Under the pieces are notes generated by a model. The model was not told the DNA's origin, did not search any database, and saw nothing but the letters and a program-made list of their open reading frames with translations. Positions 11,801-22,096 of a stretch of DNA of 64,000 nt are shown in pieces. The DNA comes from Usnea hakonensis (taxonomy: Eukaryota > Ascomycota > Lecanoromycetes > Lecanorales > Parmeliaceae), in contig BLJB01000222.1 of assembly GCA_013423325.1 (NCBI GenBank), positions 62,001-126,000 on the forward strand. Reading direction: 5' to 3'. Within the stretch, counting starts at the first letter, position 1; every line of letters begins with the position of its first letter. The translations under genes and the position numbers were made by a program.

Positions 11801-13733
11801 CAGATGCAGCACATGGGTGGAGTTCATGGACAGCAACTCCATCATCATTCTAGTGCACACAGTCTACAAAGCCAGCCGAGCTACGGCAGCATAACCTCTC
11901 CAGGAGCTCCCATCGGCTATCAGCCATCTACCGGCCAAGGACCAAACCAACCGTCAGCGTCTGTTCCAGGCTTTTTTGATGGGCTATCAAGGAATGCCGG
12001 CCCTTTAGGAGCAGGCGCTGATCCCTTGAGCTCCGTGCGAGAGGAGGATCTTCCAAGGTTGATGGAGCGTCTCGGTATGGGTCGAGGGAGTCAGCAACCG
12101 TTTAGTGACCCAATCTATGCCCAAGATTCAGGTCATCAACAGCATGTAGCTGCTATCCTACAGGAGAGAGACCGGCAACGACGAGAGCAAGAGCAATACG
12201 ATCTGTCACAGCGAGGGAATGATGACCAGCGAACAACAGCGGAGCGACTCGACCAGTATCACCAACTGAGGGTTCAGGAAGAGCAGCAGCAGTTCCAAAC
12301 GCCAGGTCCCGTCGGTGGTTATGTGAATCGTCAGAAGTCAGACCTTGATCTTGCGGGTCAACAGCAAATGCATGACGTCGGTCCTGAGTATCAAGACCTC
12401 TCACGGAAAACTCACAACAAACCCGAGCCTCTTTCTCTATCTGAGCAAGTTCAGAAAGCCGCCGCCAAGCAGCAACCCGGTTCACAGCCCCAATCGCCAT
12501 GGACGAAAGTTGATGCCGGAATGCCTCAGCCGTTTCCTCCCCCTCAATCATCTTCGCCAATGCCAGCTCCCACCCCTCAAAGAAACAGACAAAGCGTCGC
12601 AGATGCTTTGAATGCTGAATCACAGACACCATCCCAAGCTGACTCGGCGGAGACGCTCGGCGCTGCCCTCGCGCCATGGGCCAAGGAGCCTGCTGAGGGG
12701 TCGAAAGGACCTTCACTGAAGGAGATTCAAGCGATAGAAGCCAAGAATGCAGCTCAAAAGGAAGAGATTGCAGCCGCCGCTCGACGAGCTTTGGCCGAGC
12801 AAGAGCGACTTAGCCAGCAGAACCAACCTGTTGCACCAGCACCAGGCTTACCGTCGTCTGCTAATTGGGCAAGCAGCATCTCCCCTGCTGTTCCTACTAC
12901 CACTGGCGCTTCCCCCTGGGCAAAGCCAGCAGCCGGTAAGCCCGCGGTCGCAACCCCAGTTGCAGGAGCCAAGAAGACATTAGCGCAAATACAGAAAGAG
13001 GAAGAAGCCCGGAAGAGCCGCGCCACAGCCGCCGCAAATGCTACTGCTAATACGACTCTAGCAGGCGGAAAACGATATGCCGAATTGGCTAGTAAAGGCA
13101 GCGCACCGGCCCCACTAACCTCAAGTGCGGCATGGACTACCGTGGGCGCCAGTGGTAAGGTGAAGACACCTACTGCACCTGCCCCAAGTTTGAGTACAAG
13201 GACTGCGAGTGGTGGTATCGTTCAGCCTTCAGGGGTCGTGCCCAAGCCCAAAGCGATCGTGACCACAGCCACAAAAGGACCGGGCAATCAACAACTTGCG
13301 AACCAGGAGTTCCAGAGATGGACCAAGGGCGCGTTGGGCAAAGGTCTTAATTCTAACATGAATGGTAAATCCTCTCATCAGCCCTAAATTGCCATTGCGG
13401 CTCTAACGGGTCACAGTTGACGACTTTGTCTCTCAACTACTGATGCTCCCGCCCGAAGCCGACATCATCTCTGACTCTATCTATGCATCGTCCCAAACCC
13501 TTGACGGTCGCCGTTTCGCGGAGGAGTTCGTCCGTCGCCGCAAGCTTGCTGATCGTGGCGTGGTTCCTGATACCGCTTCTACTCCGGGATTTTCTTCTTC
13601 AATGAATGCCAGTGAGAGTAAAAGTGGTGGCGGATGGAGTGAAGTAGCGAAGAAAGGGCCTCAGGCTGCCAAAGAGGAACCCCATTCGACCTTCAAGGTT
13701 GTGGCGGGAAAGAAGAAGGGTGGGAAGAGATAG
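8850..13733 (+). CDS. GYF-domain protein (Smy2/Syh1-like)
   Basis: Four-exon model 8850-8947, 9037-9472, 9533-13364 and 13417-13733, giving 1,560 aa. All three introns (89, 60 and 52 bp) are GT-AG and preserve frame. Residues about 791-850 form a GYF domain: MRWIYRDPSGNTQGPW, then a DWYKAGFF segment. This fold binds proline-rich peptides. Downstream is a Q/E/R-rich helical stretch (about residues 905-945, ERRKQEEQYLMARQKEHLAQ) and further Q-rich disorder. The last exon encodes a compact conserved-looking tail with FAEEFVRRRKLAD. In yeasts such proteins (Smy2, Syh1) act in translation-linked and mRNA quality-control processes and bind PPGF-type ligands; a comparable cytoplasmic role is inferred. 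The N-terminal 780 residues are Ser/Gly/Asn-rich and probably disordered. Length and layout fit the filamentous-fungal family. Confidence 0.88.
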
Positions 13734-14844
13734 TTGAGTTAGGACTTTAAAATAGGATTGGATGCTTTTAAGATATGGTACCGGTGTGAATGTATGATCT
13801 GTAGACTAGTGACCATGTGCTGGATAGACAAAAAGAATCGCCTCGATCGATAAGTCGAGTTAAACACACGAGCGTTGGAGTTTTGCTCCGCATTGAAGCT
13901 CTTCTAGACACTATCCATAACTGCATTCACCAATTTGTACCCCCACATATCCCCGGTGAATCCTCGCTGCAAATACTTCCATAGGCCAATCAATTGCCCC
14001 GAGAACCCCGCATTGCAAGCTTCAGGACGCTTGCAAGCATACAGCGCGCCTGCCCATCATGAACCACACATCACCTCCTTCACTGTTGCACCTTTGATGA
14101 ATTTCCGACGGCCGTGGTTTTTTCGTTCGTTGGCGGTTTGCAAATTATGAGAAAGGGTTATTGATAGATAGAGTGAGTGGTGTGTAGGTAGGAAGGTTGC
14201 ACGGACCAAAGGGCGCTACGATTTGAAATCATTTCGCAGTCTGGAACGGATACTCCACTGGAGCGCAATGAAATGGCCCATTATGTTGTAGAGAACCCTG
14301 CCGCACCTATCAAACCCGTGATAGCGCAAAGCAGGCAGGTATTTTCTCTAGCTATTGAGAACGGGTCAAAAGCTATCTCCGACGGTAGCAGTGAACCTCT
14401 AGGCTAGGACTTGATGCACTCACAGCCTCAAGTCTACGTGCTGGACGACGCTAAACCTGGTCTATCCGGACCCGTTGAGATATCCTCTGATGGCTGCGGC
14501 AATGGGCACGCAATCGCTTTTGATACTCGAATATGGCTTGCGCTTTAATGCCTGGACTGCCAACCGATCGGACCACAACCTATCCAATTTTGTCCCCATC
14601 TAATTTTTCAAAAATTCCCAGAAAAGAAAAGGTGTTGTACGTAGGCCACGAAGTAGATGAAGAGCGTCGTAGTTTCCTCTTCTCTTTTGTAATCAATATG
14701 ACAAAATTGATGCCGATCCGGGATACACAAGTCGATGAGAACAAATTTGCGACCCCCCGTTCCATGCCCCTATGCTAATATCACAGCCACCAACAGCAGG
14801 CAAGGTAGTGATACTTGTGATTCTCTTCATTCTCCTCAAAACCT
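13734..14844. other. intergenic between convergent genes
   Basis: This holds the 3' regions of the GYF gene and of the minus-strand STAND gene. No convincing coding frame or recognisable repeat was found. Confidence 0.6.
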
Positions 14845-17812
14845 CTAGGAGGACAGGAAGAGAATCCTCGACCACCATTTGGAGCTGGAGGAGGGAGTCG
14901 GCACTTGATCTTTCTGCGTTTTCAGAAGCGATTCTGAGCACTTCCGCGCTTCCTTCAGCAGCTCCTCAGTCTGTTTCTCTCCAAACCTGGTCACCAATAA
15001 TTCCTGCGCAGTTTCGGTCATATCAAGCTCATGGACGGGGGAATCAGAGTCTCTTCCTATCTCTCTCTTGGCTATGTTTTTGTGTCCAATGTTGACGCGC
15101 TCTTGAGGATTCGCACCGTAAGAGAGCAGGGAACGAATGATCGGTAGCAATGTCTCGTCTACAGAAAAACTCTTTTTATACACATGCCTAAGGAAGTAGC
15201 CCCATATTGTTGAATCTACGTACTTCCCATTAGGTTCTGCGCCATGATGGAGAAGTATATCCACCATCTTAGGATGGGTCCAAGACTTATTCTCAGTAGG
15301 AACCACGACAGAACCTAAGAGGATGTTCTTGTCAGATTGTGTTAGCGATTCCTTAGCTGTCAAAGTTTCCGTGATGTAGAGACAAAGATCCCTCTGGGCT
15401 AAGTATCTCAAGAAGTCAAGCTCGCCAAAACTCCATCCAAGGAGACCTCTCTTCTTCGAAATACATTGGCCTACCTCATCTAAGAGGCTGATCTGTGGGA
15501 CCTGGATCTCATCCTCAATTTGACGGGCATAGAATGCCAAGTCTTCCAGGAGTACCATTAGCAGCTTGTCGTTGCTTCCGAGTACGCTGCAGTCTACTCT
15601 TTTCAATTGAGCAAGCAATGCTTTACAAAATTGTACCTTAGGCTGAAATCCAGCCTTGAGACACTCCGCAAACAGGTTCTGCATGTCGGTCGTGTGCAAG
15701 AAATCTTTGACCGTACGGTGAAGGAACTGCACTTTCGGTTCGGAAAACAGTCTACGGTATAAGAATCCGTCCGGGGCTGTGCGATGATGGTGTGAGTATT
15801 CTTCATAGTCTCTGTCGGGACGAAAGTCAACTTCCAGTAAACCTTTACAGCGAGCACTTAGGCGTCTTTCCATGTCATCCTGTCTAGAAAGAACATCTTC
15901 AGTTGTGAGGGAACTGATGGGTGCGGCTATCACAGCGTCAAGGTCTTCTTCATCAAGGAAAGAGTACATAGTTAGAGAAAGAGGTTCGTCGGCTTCGAGA
16001 GCAAACCTAAAGGCTTGCGCAGTTTGCTCTCGGTACATTGGTTCGACCGAAGCGATCATATGGCCGAAGTATTTCTCAAGCGTCTCTGGAAATCCTCGGA
16101 GCCTTCTTTGTAAATCGCCTATTCTGTCGGCGTTACTGAGACCTGTGAGAAGTGATCTGACAACCAGAATAACCCAGAGGAACACGCCTCGGGCCTTTTG
16201 TACAATCTCCTGCACTAGATCCTGACTGCGATCATCTTTGACTTTTAATGCCCTGAAACGCGAGTTGTTTTCCAGAGTATCCCGGACATAGATCTTGATA
16301 TCCTCTCTCGAGAGATCTTCGAGTGCTAGTTGAGGATCAGAACGTCGTCCGAATGCGTCTTTAAATTCGTTCCAAGGTCGGCTTGATACACAAAGCTTGA
16401 CATCTGACCAGCTCCGAAGACTTTCAAGAACACTGACAACATCATTAGGGTCGCCTTCATACTCGTCGAGACCGTCAATGAAGAAGCAGAATCGAGCTTT
16501 TACCCCACTTTGATCATTGAGCTGTCCTATGGCGTGCCAAAGTTCTTGTTGGGTCCATGGTTCAACTTCTTTTACAAAGGGGCGGACTGTCGCTGCTTTG
16601 GAAGCGCAAACCGTCCGAACCAGGTCGGGACACTGACTCAGGATCTCGTACAGCAGCGAACGGAACAGACCTTCTTGGGACTTTTGTATACTGCGCCCCG
16701 AGTTCCAAAAGAAGTAGCTCGCGGTGACGATTTCTTTGGTCCCCGCCCACTTTCTCAATGAATCTGCTGTCCGGTTATGGTTGAGCAGAAATTTCATTAA
16801 TGTTGATTTGCCTGAACCTGCTTTGCCCATGATCCAGTAGATTCCATTTTGATAACGAAGCCAATTGTCAAACGTCGCTGGCGAAGACGGATCCAGCAAC
16901 CATTTATATGTCTCCTGATGGGCGGGCTCTACACTTGCTTGCCGGTGGTTTATGTAGTTGAACCAAAGGCTAGCGAGAAGCATTTGGTCTGACGCTGTCG
17001 ACTTGACTTCTTTGGACAAGCTAGAAATACTCGTGGACAAATCATTCATGCCTTCCCATGATGGAACAACTCCGGTAGAATCGCCAGTGCTTAGTCCTGC
17101 GACGGCTTTAGGCTCATGTTGTAATGTGTCATTGCGGCGCTTTGTGTCGGCTTGCAGTTGTAGAATTGCGTCATGGACGCCCTTCACTAGACTCTCGAGT
17201 TGTCGCGCTCCATCCAACTTCATTCTTCTGTTCTCGGCGATAAGGCCTGTTAGAATCGCCTGAAATTCCGATTGTTTCTCGCTGTGTAAGGATCGCCAAT
17301 CAGTATATATATATAGAGATCTGTCGGGTGATCTAGATATGGAACGCAAGGTTTGTATTCTGCCAACGGAATGGAAGCAATTGGCCGCCTTACCTGAGCA
17401 TAAATTGCAACTGGAACTGGATTTGACTTCGTAGGCGTTCCATGCGCTTGACGAGTTCTTCTATCTGTTCTTTCTTCCACACGCTTCGTAAAGCTTGGAT
17501 GAAGCTTTTCCATTTCCGCTTTGGTCCATAGACTTTGATCTTGTCAAGCAGTGAGAGAAGTTCCACGGCAACACCTTTACAATTACAAGCTAAGCTTATT
17601 ATGGAATCGGGTACGGTTCCTGGATCAGAAGGAGCTGTCAAGGCCTTGTTGTGATTGATAAGATCGTTACAGATGCTTTCGATGACGTCATTCTCAGCGG
17701 ATGCACCAGTGCTGGATTCGTAGAGGTTCTTCGTGTCTTGTAGGACTTTACAAGAAAAATCAACGAATTGCACGACGTTGCCAGCGAGCCCTAGAGCAGC
17801 AACAGGGTCCAT
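14845..17812 (-). CDS. NACHT STAND NTPase (NLR-like) with fungal N-terminal domain
   Basis: Two exons, 17812-17394 and 17281-14845, joined in phase (AG plus C makes Ser) across a 112-bp GTAAGG...ACAG intron, giving 951 aa. The N-terminus (MDPVAALGLAGNVVQFVDF) is the typical opening of the fungal N-terminal domain found on STAND proteins, with a helical segment to about residue 139. A NACHT module follows: P-loop GKAGSGKST at about 292-300 and Walker B FFIDGLDEYEGD at about 406-417, then an SRPWNEF segment as in fungal NACHT proteins. A winged-helix-like region with FLHRTVKDFL follows. The C-terminus has two weak ankyrin-like units (VDILLHHGAEPNGK and IRSLLSYGANPQ) rather than a long repeat array. 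Fungal NLR-like proteins are implicated in non-self recognition and programmed cell death; that role here is inferred. Confidence 0.88.
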
Positions 17813-18254
17813 CGTTCTGAGCTGTAAGTCAAGCTAGGAGGGGATGGTCGTCCTCGGGCACCGTATGGCCATCAGCTTAGGGGCGACCATGGCCAGGTTC
17901 ACAGAAGGTGCAGATATGTAGAGGGAAACAAAGAAGATTTTCTTAAGGCACTGGAGAAGCACTCTGATATCACTGGTTCGACGTGGCTGGGTAGAAACAT
18001 GATGCTCTCAATTTGATGTTGGAAGGAGCACAGCCTCGCCGTCGATTCAGCCCTGTCCATTCTCAGGCCCGAAAAAGCAGCTAGAAGCTTTTTGGCTTAG
18101 CGTCTAATACTAACTTCCCAGAGCTGATCAGTGATCACCTTGCTTGTATCTCACCAGAGATTCAGATTCAATACACTTATCCATAAAAGCATTTAATCTT
18201 ACATTACGACACGACTTTCGATTTTTGATGACTACCTGGAATGTTCTCACCTAG
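17813..18254. other. promoter side of STAND gene
   Basis: About 440 bases between the start of the minus-strand STAND gene and the end of the open extension of the next minus-strand gene. No coding frame or repeat is seen. It should hold the STAND gene promoter. Confidence 0.5.
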
Positions 18255-18518
18255 CTAAACGATGCCTTGATTAAAGAGTCGACTACCAGTCATCTCCTCC
18301 AAATGCCTCCCACCAATGACCCCGAATCCCAAACGCAGTCCGATTAATCCCAAAAGTTGACCCCAGCTGCACTCCGCTTCACGGCGCATCTGGTCTTCTG
18401 ATAAAGCGTTGTTCATCCACCCTTCCTCCCGCGCGACCTTGGTCGAAATTGGCAATTCTTCTTGGCTCTTGGGTTTCCTTGGGAACAGCAAAATGAGGGT
18501 CGCTGTGACTTGAAAGTG
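18255..18518 (-). other. in-frame open extension beyond a stop codon
   Basis: Immediately after the TAG (18521-18519) of the coiled-coil gene, the same frame stays open for 87 sense codons to the next stop. The peptide has protein-like composition (LFPRKPKSQEEL, then GWMNNALSEDQMRREAECSW, then a hydrophobic glycine-rich segment). The first internal ATG would give only about 50 residues. It could be a readthrough extension, part of a formerly longer gene truncated by a nonsense change, or a separate small gene. Confidence 0.4.
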
Positions 18519-20623
18519 CTAGTCACTTGAGTCGGTCGGTGTGGATGGTGTCATTGATGGCAGTTTGAATGACACGTTCTTCGACTCGTTTGTCTGCCCT
18601 AGCGGAGCAGACTTCTGTTCAACAGGTAGTTGCCGATTAGGGAGCTGTGAAACAGGAAGCACTTGGCCCATGTTGGGTGTCCTCGTTTCATGACCAAATG
18701 GGACACGTGTTGGAAGATCTGTGTGCAGCAGCGGAGCAGACTGTTGCTGGGTAGGAATGACCTGGTCCATCTGGGGTGTCCTTGTTCGCAGACCAATAGG
18801 GACGCTCTTTGAAATACTAGTCTGCTGTAGTGGAGCAGACTCTTGTTGAACAGGAAAAGCTTGGCCCATGTTGGGTGTTCCCGTTGGAAGACCAAATGGG
18901 AAGCTTCTTGGGTCATTCGCTTGTTGAAGGCGAGCAGACCTCTGTTGAAATGGGAATTGATGACTAGGAGATTGTTGACGTGGGGCCTGCGGAAGAGAAG
19001 TCTGCTGAACAGGAGGCTCGTGGGCGAGGGTTTTTTGGGTAGGGAAGATTCGACCCATGCTCGGTGTCCCCAGTGAATGACCAGCTGAGACGCTCTTTGG
19101 AGAATCTGTCTGCTGTATCGAATCAGACTTTTGTTCCGCCGAAGGCTCTTGGTTCAGGTTGGGCGTCTTCAATGGTAGATCAAACGAGACGCTCTTCAAG
19201 TCGTTCGCTTGTCGAAGAAAAGCATGCTTTGGTTGATATGGAAGATATTGCTGCCTGTTTGGGTAGCCAGTCTTCTGACCCTGTAAAGGCTCTCCCATAT
19301 TTCCAGTCCAAGGAATTGGTTGGGAGTCAACTACACCGCCATGGATGCTGTGGCGGGGCACTTGGGGTGCAGAACCCTCTGCCTTGACGTCAAGACTTCC
19401 TGCACCAGGGAACTCTTTTGGAGGAGCTCGCAATCGCTGCTGCTCGCGTACTGCTCGCTCCTCTCGAAGCTCTCGCTCACGCTTCTTCATTTCCTTGGCA
19501 AAATTCTCCTCTTCCCACTCGCGGATCTTTGCCTCCTCCTGTTCGCGAGCCTCATTTCCTCGAGCCTGGACGCTCGCTCCCTCACGTGCCTCCTGCGCCT
19601 CCTGCGTCTCTCCAGTCTGCTTGTTCATGACTGGAGGAAAAGACTTGTACTCAAGCACCGGGGGTTGCTTTGTGATCTCTTCGCGAGAGCGCATAAGTGG
19701 TGCACTAGCAGTCTTCTGCTCAGGCGCCTTCGTCTCATTCTCCTTGCTTCCACTCAACTCACGCAGGGTTCGCTCGTGTTCTTTCTGTAGCTCCGCATGG
19801 TCTTTCCTCAACTGTCTATACTTCGCTATCAGTTGTTCATGCTCAGTCTCCATGGCTCCAAACTCCTCCACCAGTTGCTCGTATTCCTCTCTCAATTGAT
19901 CATCACCACCCTCCTGACCCTTCTCAACCTTTTTCGAATCGGGCTGAGCCTTCTTCCCTTTCTCAATCTCATCCTTCAGCATGCCCCGAGTATAATCCAA
20001 ATACTTCGGCACAGCTAGTTTCTGAGGTCTGTGCTGAAAGTCGCGCCCCAGAATGTCCATGACTTCTGGAGTGAAAGACTTGAAACCTTTATCGTTATAG
20101 ACAAAGATTTCACGTGGATGAGAGTCCGGAATCTTCTGCATGAGCCTGATTCGTCGGCTCAGCTCCTCCTTAATGCCCTTTTGCCGCCGACTACTGGCTT
20201 GGGTCTCATGGACAAGGTTGCTCCCAAGTTTGCGAGTCGTCGATGTCAAGACCTCGTTGTGGAGGCTCTCGGCAGTCTGTGTGTCCTTGGCATACAACAG
20301 ATTGAGCATGGTGAAGAGACGCGAGTGGTGAGGGTTCGATCCTGCGGAGATTGGTATTTGTCGGCGACTAAAGTGTAAAGGTCGTTGGTCTTGGAGCCTG
20401 AAGATATCGAGAGTATGATGATTTGTTTTTTGCGCAGTAGACTTGGAAACCTTCGTTGGTGGAGAGCAAGAAAAAAAAGCAAAATGGAGAGGAAGAAAAG
20501 TAAGAGAAATATGTACCCGCCAGATCCAGTGTCGTACACATCCCGTGTCGAGCCCATAGTCCCAAGGCCTGTGTTTGAACCCTGTGCCAAACCGTATTGG
20601 AGAGAAAGCTGGTGTCGAACCAT
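18519..20623 (-). CDS. hypothetical coiled-coil protein with C-terminal repeats
   Basis: Two exons, 20623-20517 and 20397-18519, joined GG plus G across a 119-bp GTACAT...TTCAG intron, giving 661 aa from an ATG start (MVRHQLSLQYGLAQG). Residues about 40-170 look ordered (NLLYAKDTQTAESLHNEVL, then REIFVYNDKGFKSFTPEVMD). Residues about 200-255 are a strong coiled coil rich in E, Q, L and K, and a second charged helix lies around 320-360 (KEMKKRERELREERAV). Residues about 429-661 are a degenerate tandem repeat, annotated separately. No known domain is recognised. The stop is TAG, followed by 87 more open codons. The intron model is preferred because the unspliced upstream frame has no plausible start and reads through low-quality sequence. 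Confidence 0.68.
18522..19220 (-). repeat. protein-coding degenerate tandem repeat, about 6 units
   Basis: The C-terminal 233 codons of the coiled-coil gene contain about six imperfect copies of a unit of about 33-60 residues built around SAPLQQT, KSVPFG, TPNMGQ and P(T/V)QQ. The third and fourth units are closest to each other. The units have diverged enough that they are clearer in protein than in DNA. Confidence 0.65.
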
Positions 20624-22096
20624 AGTGGCAAAAAGTGTCTTTACAACAAATGATAGTAGAAAAAGTATCACCACATATTATTTTTATAGGGAAGCCGTCA
20701 ACACATCTCCTGACCTCAAAAACCAAAAACCTTTATCACCACTTATATTTATAATTAACTCATCAACACCCCAACCTCTCCCCCAAACCTTCAGTCACTA
20801 GGAGAAAACACCCCATGTAAACACCACAACCCCAACACCAATAAATCGTGATAAAGAGGACCTACTTATGTAGGCAGCAACAACACCACCATTGCCCATC
20901 CCACAAACACCATTCCACGTCAATCCATTCCAACCAAAGCGCGAGAAAGAACATACGCGCATGTATGCATGAACATTCATCCCTCTTTATGCCCCCTACC
21001 TCCTTCCCCAAAACGCTTCTCCGTAAAACGAACAGCACGAAGATGCTAAGCTGTGACAACAAACCAACGCACCCACGCACGCACCCCTTCCACAAAGAAA
21101 GAAAAAACAACAAAATGAACAATGAACCAAACAAAGCACAACACCGAACCAATCCAATCCAATCCAACTCAATCCAGAACCAAACCGGAAAGAAAAAAAA
21201 CCCCCCCCCGGAACAAGAGCAACAAAAAGAAAAACAAAGAACGAAAGAAAATTCTCGCTTCCCAGACATGCTAAACACTAAACACCGCACATCCCACCCC
21301 TATCCACCAGCTACAACCAACCCAGCCACCATGCCAAACAACACTCAACCAACAACAAAAAACCACACACATCGAACAATCCCAGCCCAAAAAAATCCCG
21401 GGAGGGGAGGGGAAAATAGTCATACCGAAAGCCGTGAGGGAGGGGAAGTGGTCATCGAATGAAAAAAAAAAGATATTGAATCGAAATCCAATCCCCTTTC
21501 CTCTCCCCCAATCTACCAGCCCAACCAGCAGCAGCCCAACCAGTAAACTCACATAAAAAAAAAAAAAGCGTCAACACCCTCCTGCACTTCATGAATCACA
21601 TCATACCAACCACCATCCCCTCACTTCCAGAAGGATAAGATAAAGCTCGCACGAGATCAAAATTTTTCCACACCAAGAATACTCTCTATCATTTATTATA
21701 TGGAACGAGGGACACAAAATACTAATTAGCTAAGTAAGGTATGGGTGCGATGAAAAGAGGAGAGGAGAGGAGAAGAGATAATAGAACGCATGCAAAGTCT
21801 ATAGTTATTGTATTTTACATCGGATGCTAGACAGACAGACGAATCGCTCTAGATCTAACACGCCAATAGCTATGGTTGAAAAGAGAAGAGATGGAGTAGG
21901 AAAGGAAGCATGCACGGTCTATCAATATTACATCGCACGCTACATGGTCGCTCCAGACAAACAGACATTCTTCTAGACACCGGCAAGATAAATTCCAGCA
22001 AAGCGCCAGAGTTTCAAATGATGACCCATGCAGTAGATTTAGCAAAACAAAATATCGTGACATCTCCGTACCTGCAAACATCTTCGTTCCTTCGTA
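20624..22096. other. intergenic, strikingly G-poor on the plus strand
   Basis: This covers the promoter of the coiled-coil gene and the 3' side of the AAA gene. Bases about 20740-21560 are mostly A and C on the plus strand with very few G (CCAACC and AACAAC motifs, A runs). Open frames there on either strand are low-complexity and I do not call them. A GGAGA-type run lies near 21760-21780. Confidence 0.6.

Noticed and set aside
20320..20350. GGGTTCGATCC resembling a tRNA B box
   Set aside because: Falls inside exon 2 of the coiled-coil gene, and no A box or cloverleaf can be drawn around it.
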